Translations under genes and position numbers: made by a program
Assembly: GCA_963920525.1 (NCBI GenBank)
Contig: OY986437.1
Location: 194,885,511-194,949,510 of the forward strand
Length of the DNA: 64,000 bases
Reading direction: 5' to 3'
Source: Dichetophora obliterata
Taxonomy: Eukaryota > Arthropoda > Insecta > Diptera > Sciomyzidae
The notes under the pieces: generated by a model
What the model was told of the DNA's origin: nothing
The model's input: only the letters and a program-made list of their open reading frames with translations
The model's database searches: none
In this document: positions 1-10,346 of the stretch, one piece after another
How positions within the stretch are numbered: the stretch's first letter is position 1
Layout: each line of letters begins with the position of its first letter

Positions 1-1
1 A

Positions 2-527
2 GGATTTTTCGGGAGAGTGGCTGCGAAAAAACCACTTCTGCGACCACCAAACAAGAAGAAAAGATTGGAAGTTGCCATGTAACATAAAGACTGGACTATT
101 GATCCATGGAAATCGTTCCAGTTACGAGGGAGTTGATGAACTCGTTAAAATTTATGGCATATTGAAACTGAAAAACTATCATCGTATACTGCAGTACTGC
201 ACAATACCATCTGGAATTGGCCTTATCGGTTATGGATTCAGCTATCAACAAGACTATGATCCCAAGTACACTTTAAAGTTGTGTTCTACCTATTTAGAAT
301 GAAAAGAAGAAGGAGTGATGCAAAAAATAGTTTGGCCTCCGCAATCTCCAGATGCAAATCCTATCGAATTGCTGTGGGAAGAAATGGATCGTCAAGTGAG
401 AGATTTGAAACCAACCAGCCAAATTTTCATGTGGAATTATTTGAACGAGGTTTGGAACAACTTTCAAATACAAAAGCTTCAAAATTTTTTCAATAGAATG
501 CCCAGAACCTGTGCTGCTATAATATAA
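2..527 (+). pseudogene. Tc1-like transposase remnant
   Basis: A decayed Tc1-family transposase, the enzyme that cuts and pastes its element at TA sites. Near position 2 the frame reads GRVAAKKPLLR followed by a lysine-rich stretch, as in the second helix-turn-helix region of Tc1 proteins. A run ending in WTIDPWKSFQ follows, and 315-527 gives the C-terminal block WPPQSPDANPIELLW with the last catalytic acidic residue region. The pieces lie in different frames with several stops, so it is dead. The 5' part lies outside the window and I found no terminal inverted repeat on the right. Confidence 0.85.
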
Positions 528-624
528 GCAAAAGGTGGTTATTTCTATGAAAAGAAGCTGGCCTGATTACATTAAATTTTATATCTATAAAATATATTAT
601 GTTTTTACAAAAATTAATGTAAAT

Positions 625-836
625 CGTTCAAACCAAGTGCTGGTTAGGCAACCGTCGGTTTTTTTTGTAATCTTGTCAGCTGTTCCTTCGATTAGCAGCT
701 TACCGAAACCACAACTTGTCGTTAACGTAATCAGCACTTAACTGACAGTTAAGCCTGAACCGAACTTTGAGAAAGAGCTGTTTTGCTAACTGCTGATTAA
801 AGTTCTGATTAGTGCTTAACCGGAGATTGAGAAAGC
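625..836. mobile_element. Partial PIF/Harbinger-like MITE
   Basis: A 5'-truncated relative of the complete MITE at 16455-17041. Shared landmarks in the same order are a CAGCTGTTC stretch, TTAACTTAATCGGCACTTAA-like sequence, CCGAAC.TTGAGAAAG, TTTTGCTAAC and the terminal GAGAAAGCGGCCCTAA. The right end GGCCC followed by TAA fits the TTA target preference of the complete copy. No open frame is present. It immediately follows the Tc1 relic. Confidence 0.6.
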
Positions 837-2247
837 GGCCCTAAGTCTGCTAAAAACGGCAACAAACATAAGAAGTTAATTTTTTATTAAGGGTTTCCAA
901 ACTTTTGACCGGCAGTATAGATTTCTTGTCCAAGGTTTCCATTTGAGCCATAATTCATACAAAAACTCATCCTTGATGTGAGTAGTTCCAGTACAAAATG
1001 ATTGGCCATATTATCGTTCACTTATAAAAATCATATAAAAGTTCCATAGAAACCACAAAAGGTCAGATATTAGCCAGTCATTGAAGCCTATTAAGCTGCA
1101 ACAAGCTCTAGTAAACTGTAAAAAGCTGGCCAAACTTATTGTAATATAGTCTCTTGTCCAAAGACAATAAAAACCTATGAGAATCGGCTTGGATGCGTCT
1201 AAATCGTGAAAACGCGAATACTTAAAAACGTGAACGAGTGAACGAACCTGTTTACTCGTGTAGTTTTGCTACTGCACGTGTAGTACGTGCTTAAGATTCA
1301 CGTGTAGTTCGAGTACGTATTTTCAAAAATTAACTTCACGTAGTTCGAACTTCCGTGTACACGTGTAGTTCGAAACACGTGCTTAACCCAATAATGACAA
1401 CGTGATATATCATACGTGATAAAAGCATTTTTTAAAAATTCCTCAAAAATCCTCAGCCATTGTAAAGCTTTTGCTTCCAACAGTAAGAAAATTTATAAAA
1501 TTGACATTAAAAGCCTTTTTATGTACTTTTTCGCGCCAGTTCGTCAAGTATTTAAAAAAAGTGAACAATGCCACTCAGGTGAGTTATTTTGCTTTATAAA
1601 CCTCAAGAAAAAGAAAATGTAATTAAAAAAGTGCATTAGGTTAAAGTGGAACGACTACGCTACGAAATAAAAAATTTTGCAATTTATAATTTTTTCTAAT
1701 TTTTTTTTAGATTTTTTTTATTTCTCTACTTACAAACGTTTATAATCATGCGTTACCCTTATGCGTTTATAATCATGCGCTTCGCCACACCCAAATCCTT
1801 TAGATGTTTTTTTTTAACTTCAGAGTTTTCCGTCTTATATTAATACAAACTTTTGCTGAAAATTTCAAAAGCATTAATGGGTTAAGTTGGAGCTCTACTA
1901 TAAACGCTTTTAAGAGCAATTCGTTCATAATAAATGCAAAGTCGTTGATCATAAAAATTATGGAAATTAAAAATTGAGCACATTGAGGACTGTATCGAAA
2001 AGAAACTGCACACTTTCAATTTAATTTTAATACTTTTCGCAGTGTAGATGTTTGATTGCAATGCGGTAAACACCGTTAGAAAGTATAATTAATTGTTCCT
2101 TCTTTCTCCTCTATTCTTATCTTAGTTTTTGCGATGCCTCAAGTCGTAGAGCTCGTGCATAAGAAAATTCTGCGTACAAAAAAATACTTACAAAAATCTA
2201 ACTAAAGGTATAAAGCTGGTGTAAAGCTGGTAGAATCAGAAATAGTA
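837..2247. other. Gene-free AT-rich stretch with ACGTG-rich patch
   Basis: I see no gene here. Positions 1205-1390 hold about ten ACGTG cores, many as ACGTGTAGTTCGA-like units in both orientations, a degenerate short repeat and not a coding segment. At 1739-1780 a short TTTATAATCATGCG unit is duplicated in tandem. The remainder is low-complexity sequence. Confidence 0.5.
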
Positions 2248-2559
2248 TAATAAATAGGGATATTTGATATTCATCGATGCATTGGATCTACTCGATGTTT
2301 ACATTGCGATACATCGACTAGATCCGATATTTTGTAAAGCTATTGATTTACTCGATGAATTGATGTATTTTCATAAAACATCGAAAGAATTTTAGCCAGC
2401 TTATGAAATTGCATAAAAGAATAAATAAATTAGAGCCTGTGCCGCGCTTCTGGCAGCGTAAATACAAGTAACAGTTACCAAAGTTTAATGTGTAATGTAA
2501 ACATAGCTTAAACGTAATCTAGAAATGGATATTGGCAGCGCGAGGAAGATTTTTCTTTT

Positions 2560-2913
2560 CCTGAGTTACACACAGTACCAAGAAAGAGTAAGACAGCGAG
2601 ATAGTACCGCAAGCCAAGAAACCACATAGTATATCATGGTACACGGATGGCTCGAAAACATTGGAAGGTGTAGGCGCAGGGGTGTACGGGTCAAGAATTA
2701 AGCACTCTGAACCTATTGGGACAATACCCAGTATCTTCCTAGTAATACAGCTGTGTGCACAATTCAACCTAGACCGGAAATACAAGGGTCAGGATATTAT
2801 GTGATGTCGGGCAGTCAAGCAGCAATTAAAGCAATAGTTTCCTGTGAAATATCATTGAGAATAGCATGGGAATGCCCAAAAAACTTAATGAACTAGGCAA
2901 GAATAACACCGTT
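2560..2913 (+). pseudogene. LINE RNase H domain, first half
   Basis: Conceptual translation from about 2631 gives YTDGSKT and GVGAGVYG, the opening of the RNase H domain of R1/jockey-type LINEs, which removes the RNA template. The later block reads SGSQAAIKA where the family has SDSQAA, so one catalytic aspartate is already lost. The frame ends in LNELGKNNTV at the Polinton insertion and resumes at 5676 with TVTILWVPEHKG. Stops and frame changes upstream show the element was dead. ACCGTT (2908-2913) is the left copy of the insertion's target duplication. Confidence 0.8.
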
Positions 2914-3128
2914 AGTAGAGTAGCTATGAGAGTTCTGGCTCAAAAACGCGTGTATTTTCTTATGGGCCTCCAAATTCACAAAATTGTGGCAAACTGCGCA
3001 GTCGGCGTCGCTGCCCGAAAGTAGTGTATTTTGTTGTTGTTTGGTGCGCCCTACGATCGGTCAAGTTGGCTGATAGTAGGGTGGCTGAAGCGTGTTGTTG
3101 TTGTTGCAAATTGGCGATAAGCATGCAA
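2914..3128 (+). repeat. Left terminal inverted repeat of the Polinton-like element
   Basis: The reverse complement of 5461-5675; all 215 positions align without gaps and I find one mismatch (a T/C in the GGCAAACTGCGC stretch). It contains a (GTT)n-like tract near 3106 and a GATCGGTCAAG motif that recurs just inside at about 3160. Such ends are bound by the integrase and, in family models, prime protein-linked replication. Confidence 0.9.
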
Positions 3129-3424
3129 GATGTACGGACGGAGGGATAGCTAGGGGGGTATGATCGGTCAAGCTAGCTGAAGTGGGAGATAAGCAAGCAT
3201 AGAAGACGTATGGGCAGACAGTCGGACAGATAGTCAGATGGATGGACGGACGGGGAGATAGCTAGAAGGTGATAAGCCCAAGCTTCAAAGCGAGCATAAT
3301 GTTTATAGTTTTAAGTCGCTACATAAACTTCGGTGGTGTTGTTGTTGTTATAAATCAGCATTTCAAGTTTAAGGTGATAAGCCCAGACCCAAAACAAAGA
3401 GAATAATGTATAGAAGTAAAGAGT

Positions 3425-3496
3425 GTAGTTGTTATGCATTTTAATAATTTTAATATAAGTTGACTGACTAATGTAAAAACAAAGTATGAAAGCAGC
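3425..3496 (+). repeat. Left subterminal inverted repeat of the Polinton-like element
   Basis: Starting at GTAGTTGTTATGCA and ending at AAAGTATGAAAGCAGC, this segment is a diverged inverted copy of 5045-5116. It lies about 300 bp inside the left terminal repeat; its partner lies about 345 bp inside the right one. CAAGTTTAAG/GATAAG motifs between the two repeat layers also recur on both sides. This suggests an older, longer terminal repeat partly broken up, or a shared terminal replication signal. Confidence 0.7.
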
Positions 3497-3629
3497 AGAA
3501 TAAATTAAGCTATCGATTGAAAGCGATATCATAACCATGACCATCATTGCCAACTATGCCTTTATAAATAAAGCAAAACGAGTTGATTTATATATGAATC
3601 ATTATTGTTCTTTTATTGATTTGCTATAT

Positions 3630-4849
3630 TTAAATAATTCTTATGATTTCCTTTGTTAGAGGAGTGTATTCAATTAAGCGATCATGGATTACCAAACAGT
3701 AAGCTGACGTTTTGTCTGGAATCGGTTTGTTTGCTTCGGTGTAAAACTCAATTCGTACATCAATAGGTCCTGTTTTAACTGCTTCACTTTAATGTGTTAC
3801 ATCAACAACAATAAGCGGCGCTGTTGCCTTATATTCAACAACATTGAGCAATGGTTGAGGTTCCCGCATATAATAATAACTTTGCTGAAATTTTGCATAC
3901 ATATCATATAGAATAGCATACTGTCCCATTTCAAAGCGCGTATTTAAATCATCATAGGGATATGAATCAGAGTTTAAATGAACTTTTAAATTAGTTATAT
4001 TACAATGGTCGAACGTATTTCCTTCCTCTTTGCTCCTCTCATTTTGTAGACCAATAATAAGAAATCTAGGTCTTTCATTTTGCTGACTCAGTTTTACATT
4101 CCATAAAACCTTTGTACTTTTACTTTCTGAAATCCTAGGATTTACATGACAGTCCCAACTTCGAAAAGCCATTAAAATAGGGTTTTCATTATAATTATCT
4201 TGTACATTTCCAATTTCGAAAAGTCCGATAGTTGTATGTGACGCATTTTCCATGTTATATCCAGTATTGTCAATTTTAATTGATCTGCGGCATTAGTAGG
4301 ATAATATGAGCTATCATTAGACGAAGAACGTTGAAGGATAAGCTCATGCTTCGAATTTAATATTATTTTAGTGTAATCTTCGGCAAATCCCATCAACATT
4401 TTTAGTGGTATACAGCAACTAAAGTGATTTTTTTCCAAAGTTAGACTTTCATCAGGACACCAACCAGTGTTTTTTAATGCATCGCTTTCAGCTTTATTCA
4501 ATGATACAAAATTTTTCATGGTGGATGAAATTCCAAGATTGCGTGTACGATCAACTTCAAAACCATTAATTTCATATCGAATTTCGCCAAACAAATATGA
4601 CACAAAGTTATTTTTAAATTTCACACCTGTTGTTGCCACATCTTTTCCACCTTCACGTTTTACTATAAAACCATGAATGTAAATCATACTCTCACTTGGT
4701 AAGACAAATAGGTCCTGATTTTGAATTGGTATACGAATCTCATCGTTATTGTTGAATGATTTTAAATAGGGAGAGTAGCTATGGTAGTCCCTCTTTATAA
4801 TACTCTCATCATATATTGGTTTTTTAAGGACATTCAATATTTCGTTCAT
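3630..4849 (-). pseudogene. Double-jelly-roll major-capsid-like protein of a Polinton/Maverick
   Basis: About 406 codons from ATG at 4849 to TAA at 3630. The product resembles the double-jelly-roll capsid-like proteins of insect Maverick-type elements: an N-terminal block with NEILNVLKKP, a central PLKMLMGFAEDYTK block, then MAFRSWD, FDHCNITNLK, YAILYDMYAKFQ and a C-terminal AYCLVIHDRLIEYTPLT block. The gene is broken by a one-base frame change near 4185-4215 and by an in-frame stop at 3789-3791; the downstream frame stays open and conserved to 3630. Capsid proteins of this fold build icosahedral shells in Polinton relatives. No other Polinton gene is left. Assignment rests on remembered motifs, not a search. 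Confidence 0.8.
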
Positions 4850-5044
4850 GATTAAAGCTGAAATCCCAAGAACTTACAATTTTTATGTTTAATGTTGATA
4901 ACAGATTCTTTTTTATATGTCCTCGCTCGAGAGTTGATGTAGGACTAAATGGACGGCACAGTTGAGTATGGTCATGCTTATGATGACGCTTTGACTCTCT
5001 AGCTTAATTTTATCATTAACCCCGCAGCCGTCGCAGCCGCCTTT

Positions 5045-5116
5045 GCTGCTTTCATACTTTGTCTTTACATTAGTCAACCAACTCATATTAAATTTATTTA
5101 AATGCTTAACAACTAC
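5045..5116 (-). repeat. Right subterminal inverted repeat of the Polinton-like element
   Basis: Diverged inverted partner of 3425-3496. Flanking sequence (5015-5045) is locally GC-rich with GCAGCCG/TCGCAGCCGCC repeats, unlike the rest of the element. The 4850-5460 interval holds no gene, only short GATAAG/CTTATC-type subterminal motifs. Confidence 0.7.
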
Positions 5117-5460
5117 CTTGCTGCCTTATCTTGAACTTGTGGTTTTTGGCACGCTTATTATGCTTACTATGAAGCTTGGACTTATCATCTTTAACCTGAA
5201 ATTTGTAGCGACTTAAATTCATAAACATATTATATTAAACAAGCATGGGAAAAATAACAAATATTTTACTTCTTCACTGTTTCCTTATCTTAAACTTGTT
5301 GTTTTGGGTCCGCTTATAAGGGGTAAAGAAGTAAGCAGTGAAACGGAATGATCGATATAAAGAGAGGGGGATAGAGTGATAAATAAAGGGGGCAAGAGGG
5401 AGAGAAAGGGTTACTCACAATTTTTGTTCCATCTAGTTAGCTGGCTGTCGATCCACCATA

Positions 5461-5675
5461 TTGCATGCTTATCGCCAATTTGCAACAACAACAACACGCT
5501 TCAGCCACCCTACTATCAGCCAACTTGACCGATCGTAGGGCGCACCAAACAACAACAAAATACACTACTTTCGGGCAGCGACGCCGACTGCGCGGTTTGC
5601 CACAATTTTGTGAATTTGGAGGCCCATAAGAAAATACACGCGTTTTTGAGCCAGAACTCTCATAGCTACTCTACT
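5461..5675 (-). repeat. Right terminal inverted repeat of the Polinton-like element
   Basis: Partner of 2914-3128, ending in CTCTACT directly before the target duplication ACCGTT at 5676-5681. Near identity of the two ends contrasts with the decayed capsid gene. Either the element moved recently by borrowed machinery, or the ends were homogenised by conversion. Confidence 0.9.
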
Positions 5676-6275
5676 ACCGTTACTATACTCTGGGTCCCAG
5701 AACACAAAGGAAAACAAGGTTACGAAGAAGCTGATGACTTAGCGCGACAAGGCGTAGCGACAAAATGTATACGACCAGAACCATTCTGCGGATTGCGCAC
5801 ACATTCTATAACAGAAGAACTAAGGAGGAAGGAGAGACAAAAACGATCAAACCTGTGGAAAAGCCTTCCAAAGCTAAGACAATCTAAATTGCTCCTCAAA
5901 GATTTTAGCACTTGGATAACAAAATTGTGTATAAGCTTAGGCAAACAAAATCTAAGAATTTAAACGGGGTTTCTTACAGGACGGGGCTTACACTGTAAAC
6001 CTAAATATCACTTGATGAAATTGGGCATCGAAACCGAAAGCAACTGCCGTTTCTGTGAAGAAGCTGAGGAGACTCCAATACAGCTACTTACAAACGCTGT
6101 AGCTCGCAGACGTAAGCTAGGTCTGGGGAACTTTGAGTGGAGTCTAGAGCTAATTTCATCCCTTGAACCTAAAAACATACTCAAATTCATAATTCCCAAA
6201 ACTCAAATTTGGGGATTATGTTCCTTGGGGTTATCTTACGTCACCGTTAAGGAAAGGGCTGACTTCATTGTGATG
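5676..6275 (+). pseudogene. LINE RNase H C-terminus and zinc-knuckle tail
   Basis: Continuation of the LINE at 2560-2913. The frame reads TVTILWVPEHKG, then EEADDLARQG and PEPFCGL, the end of RNase H with the invariant late block (WVPEHKG..EEAD). From about 5965 a second frame gives a TGRG, HLMKLGI and CRFCEEAEETPIQLL block, the cysteine-rich C-terminal motif of R1/jockey-type ORF2. A stop after about 5960 and a frame change separate the two pieces. The 3' end fades near 6275. Confidence 0.8.
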
Positions 6276-6729
6276 TAATGCTAGAAAAAGTAATCGATTT
6301 TGAGAAAACATCGATGTTCCCCAATGATGTATCGGATAATATCGATGCACTGTCTCGATGCAGTACATCGAAAAAAAAATCGATGTATTTTCCAAGTGGA
6401 CACCCCTAATAATAAATTTCGAAGATACCTGTTCTCTCAAAGATCTGCCAAAAAGTGGAAGAAACATTTCCATGAGATCCGAAACTTGATTTTATTTTTA
6501 GGTACTTACTTTAATAAACAAAAATAATTCAATGGCTGTGTGAGATTTGGCAAAACAAGATAGAACCAGTGCACAGTGTTTGATGTAGACTCAAACGATT
6601 TTCCTCAAATTCGGGATATCAAGCTTTTTGACATAATTTCCATATCATTATTTTGTAGACTGCTGCGATGCTGAAGTGTATCCTCTTCTTCAAAGTCTTT
6701 TTAAAATTTTAATTGCCTGTAAGTGGAGC

Positions 6730-7079
6730 AACTGAATTTTCTCTGGGCACTCTCGATTGATTTCAACTATCGACGGGTAGCTATCGAATGATTTCGATAA
6801 TTTCGACAATTCGTTCGAATATTTCGTTCATTTATTTACTTAAAAAAAATAGTAAATATTGCATTAAACTATCGAATGACTAAACTATCTGATTTAGCTA
6901 TTGAATGATTTTGGCTATCGAATAGATTTTTCATTCATTTGAATTGTAACAATAGTAGCTGATACAAAGAACTATCAAATGATGTTTGCTATTCATTCGT
7001 TCGACTTAAAAAACCTCTAAATAGCTATTAACTAGTATGCTATTAACTAGTATGCTATTAACTATTAGCTATTAACATT
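6730..7079. repeat. Degenerate CTATCGAATGATTT repeat region
   Basis: Several imperfect copies of a CTATCGAATGATTT-like unit occur between 6760 and 7005, followed by three copies of GCTATTAACTA at 7022-7065. No open frame. The preceding 6410-6730 holds no recognisable gene. Confidence 0.5.
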
Positions 7080-7353
7080 GGCCCATTATCATAGTCAAAT
7101 AAAGTCGACTTTAAATTTAGCGCAAGCTTTTTGACAACATATTCAGTCTTACCAAAAAACATTTTCATGCCGACTCTAAGTTTAGTGTGAGCTTTTCTGA
7201 CATTTTTTCTATAGAATTTGCTGTCAAAAAGCTTACACTAAATTTAGAGTCGACCTTAAAATGTTTTTTGGTTAGGCTGATTATATTGAAAAACTGTCAA
7301 AAATGCTTATACTAAATTTAAAGTCGACTTTATTTTGACTATGATAATAGGCC
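7080..7353. mobile_element. Foldback MITE with TSD ATT
   Basis: A 274-bp element whose two halves are inverted copies. The ends read GGCCCATTATCATAG and, on the other strand, GGCCTATTATCATAG, and the arms meet at a loop near TTTTCTATAGAATT. AAAGTCGACTTTA and TAAATTTAGAGTCGAC blocks repeat four times. ATT lies at 7077-7079 and 7354-7356. It encodes nothing and needs a transposase from elsewhere. Confidence 0.8.
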
Positions 7354-7579
7354 ATTATAATTTTCATTTAAACGCAAATCAAGCAGTGTTGTTAAACGTA
7401 CTTTTTCAGTTATGTACATTTGCTGTACTCACAATTCGTTGAATCAGTTGAAGGTAAAGGTGAATTTACACATTTCACTCAAAACGATGACAGTGAACGT
7501 TAACGTACATTATTTAAAGTGTAAATTTAAAATTTGATGTTGAATGTCAAAACACATTCGTTGGTTGATTTATTTTATT

Positions 7580-8006
7580 GAGGCTGTTCAGACTTGCCTC
7601 AAATGAGGCGGCTCACTTGCCTCATTTTGACGTCTACAGGCAAAGGGAAAAGCGGGAAGGTGACATGTTACTTAAGGCAAGAATTTTAAAAATTTTAAAA
7701 ATTTTGCGACTCATTTTGACGTACGTCGGAGTGAAGTTTGTTGTGTTGAAATTTTTACTCTTTTTAGTTTGTTCTGGAGCGAATTAATTTTGTTTATTCA
7801 TTGTTCTTCGCAATTTAATACTTTTTCAATTGTAAAAACTTGAGCATTTAATAATTCAAAAGAAAACAAACGAAAAAAAAACAATAAACGCCAAAATGAT
7901 GCAGCCTCAAAGTGAGGCAATAGTTTGTGTGTGAACACCTGATAGCTAACTTATGTCAAAATGAGGCAAGTAAGTCGCCTCATTTGAGGCAAGTCTGAAC
8001 AGCCTC
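7580..8006. mobile_element. MITE with GAGGCTG termini, copy 1
   Basis: A 427-bp element with terminal repeats beginning GAGGCTGTTCAGACTTGC, inverted at both ends over about 50 bp with few mismatches, and ATT at 7577-7579 and 8007-8009. It shares an internal TTTTGACGTCTACAGG to GGTGACA segment and an AAAATTTTAAAAATTTTGCGA tract with 15836-16265, so both are one family. The weak open stretch inside is not coding-like. Confidence 0.85.
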
Positions 8007-8410
8007 ATTGACGTTTACAAAAATGCAATAAGTAAAAGCAATACAAAAATTTCCAAAAACCAATCCAAATTTGGAAAATATGGAGTATGATTGCAGTATG
8101 ATTGATGTTCAGGAATTAAATTAAAAAGTTTCAACTTTCTGCTTGAAGTTATGTTAACACCTTTGAATTGTGGTCCAGTACGAATGACACATCAGTTCGA
8201 TTTGCTTTCACTTTCATCAAGAGAAGGAAGACCTTCTACTTCTTTCACTCTTCAAGGTGGAAGACAATCATTTTCATTTTAAAGATGAAATTGAATTTAC
8301 ATTTTTCAAATCAGATGATTCATCTAAAGTGAACAATGGCAGTGAATCGTGTAAATTTGCCTTAAGCAAACAACGTGCAAATGAAAAAACTATCGAAGAA
8401 TTTGAATATA

Positions 8411-8709
8411 TCTTCCGTGTTTTGCCATATCAACTGATGACTTGATCCACAGTCCCTTCAATATCATAATGAATATTTTATAAAGCATGTCCGTTCAATC
8501 TTTCTTCTGTTGTCGTAAAATGTATTTCAAATAGTAAAGGGAACTATCGAGTAATTTGAATATTTTTACTCGATAGTTCCCATTACTATTTGAAACATAT
8601 TCTACTAGAACAAAAGAAAAATTGAACGGACTTGCTTTATAAAACATTCATTATGACATTAAAGTGACTGTGGATCAAGTCATCGATTGATATGGCAAAA
8701 CACGGAAGA
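8411..8709. repeat. Long hairpin (arms about 145 bp)
   Basis: A near-perfect palindrome. The left arm opens TCTTCCGTGTTTTGCCAT and the right arm closes ATGGCAAAACACGGAAGA; the apex lies near 8560 around ACTCGATAGTTCCC and its inverse. Arms include GATGACTTGATCCACAGT and GTCCGTTCAAT matches. Probably a foldback element; no target duplication was found. The ends are set by loss of pairing. Confidence 0.8.
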
Positions 8710-10335
8710 ACAGGTTAGATTTCATGTCGTGATTAGTTTTTTCAAACAGGGTTTAGAAATTTGTTAGTTCATTTAATTTAAAAATGTAAGTCAAAATTTT
8801 ATTCGTTTCTTTTTATTTTCATTTAAGTTATGTAAAATTTTTTTGAATATCATACATATGAACTTTGTATATAAAGTCACCAAAGACTGGGTAACTGGAC
8901 TTTTAATTGAATTAATCGTAAGACTTGTTTTTTTAAAAATTGCCGTATTTGAGTTATTCAAGAAACCAGTTTTTATATTTTGCCAAATTCAAATTAGATT
9001 TTGAATTATATTGCTATTTTTAGTGAATTGCATTTTCATACACCGAAATATTATTTTTAATTAAATTTTTTCATATGCTTATCACGTAATATTGCGACTA
9101 TCACCAATATCTGCAACTGCTACGAAGTCACATTTTTTGGATCGCCCCCTCCAAATGGAGTATCTGGATCCGCGAATGAATTGGAGGTCATTATAGAAGA
9201 AGGAGTTGTTGGGAAGAAGTTGCTCAGCAAGTAGGTTTGAACTTTGTTTGACCGTGATTATGCGAGTTGAACATGGGCGAAGGAGTTGCGTGGTATTTAT
9301 ATTCTGAGTTTGTTTTTTCAACATTTTTTGGCTGAAAATTAAAGTTATTATTTATTTGCATATTTTAGTGTCTGTATGCCTTTTTAATGCATGATTTTGA
9401 ATTTCATGTTTAAAAAGAATTCAAATCATTTTGTAATTTTTAATGCCATTTTAAAGTTTATATCAATCGATAAGAAACAGAAAATGTACTGCTATTGTTC
9501 TGTAACTCCTATGTTTGAGATATGAAAATAAGATTTTTCAGACGATCGACAAAATCCAGCCAAAAAAGTATACAAAAGAAAAATTCTATTGCAGCAAAAA
9601 TAAATATCAAGAAACAACCAGCTTAGAAAGCATCAATACTGTCACATTTTGTTAGATGCAAATAACAAAGTGAAGTATAAAACCTAAACATTTTAGAAAA
9701 CGAATAAAAAGATAAATTTAAAATTTTTAAATCTATATGCGATGGAAAAAATCTACGATATTTATGAAAATATTGGCAAAGTTATTTAAAAAATTCAAAA
9801 AATATGTACATGCATTTTTACATGTGATATTTTACTCTTTTAATAAAAAGAGCCTTTAAAAAAATTGCATAAGTCAAAATGTGAAAGTAGACCAATGTAA
9901 TATAGTAGAAAATAAAATGGTGCGATTACGTTGAATAACTTGGTCAATACAACAGTTTTTTATAAAAGTTCAACTATTCGGAAGCGTCTAGTTTGGGTTT
10001 TTTTTCGAGAATTAAAGAATTTTCAAGGAATAGTTTTAACATATTCTTTCGCTATTTCATGCAAAAAATTAAAAATACCAAAATTGAATTACGAGAGTTA
10101 AAGCATTTGGAACTTAACTTAATTATATGAAACTTTGAATGAATTTCCACATTGATCTGCTACCAAACATAGGAAAGGCCAACAAGACATCTATATTTTT
10201 TTCAAAGACCCAAAATAATTATTTTTTTTAATAATTATTAATTTTTTGAGCTAAAAAAAGTTTGCGGTATTTTGAAAAATATTTTATTCGTTTACGTAAT
10301 CTTGTAACAGTTATAGATTACAAAAAGTTTACGTT
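8710..10335. other. AT-rich stretch without recognised genes
   Basis: Low-complexity AT-rich DNA. A short minus-strand open stretch at 9082-9324 is slightly richer in GC than its surroundings (SIWRGRSKKCDFVAVADIGD) but matches no family I know. I see nothing else to annotate. Confidence 0.4.
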
Positions 10336-10346
10336 GCTAATAACCA

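Larger units (their letters stand above)
2914..5675. mobile_element. Miniature Polinton/Maverick-like element carrying a capsid pseudogene
   Basis: A 2762-bp element with 215-bp terminal inverted repeats (2914-3128 and 5461-5675) that differ at one base when I align them by eye. Its ends are AGTAGAG and CTCTACT, and it is flanked by the 6-bp direct repeat ACCGTT (2908-2913 and 5676-5681). AG..CT termini, long terminal repeats and a 6-bp duplication are the Polinton/Maverick signature. Full Polintons are roughly 15-20 kb and encode polymerase B, a retroviral-type integrase, an ATPase, a protease and capsid proteins; here only a broken major-capsid-like gene (3630-4849, minus) remains. Inner subterminal repeats at 3425-3496 and 5045-5116 are also inverted copies. 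Insertion into the LINE is proved by the protein frame resuming after it. Confidence 0.85.
2256..6409. mobile_element. Possible hAT-like shell around a nested LINE and Polinton
   Basis: The 8-mer TAATAAAT occurs exactly at 2248-2255 and 6410-6417, as expected for an hAT target duplication. Just inside both ends lie clusters of ATCGATG motifs in opposite sense (2270-2395 and 6290-6395), and the right end reads GTGGACACCCCTAA. The interior is almost entirely the LINE fragment and the Polinton insert. The duplicated 8-mer is AT-rich and the termini are not well matched, so this assignment is tentative. Confidence 0.4.

Noticed and set aside
8257..8445. Small protein gene (MEDNHFHFKDEIEFTFF..)
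   Set aside because: Runs into the arm of the long hairpin at 8411, no family resemblance, and similar length frames occur by chance here.
9082..9324. Minus-strand coding gene of 80 codons
   Set aside because: Slightly raised GC only; no recognised motif, no splice or promoter context.
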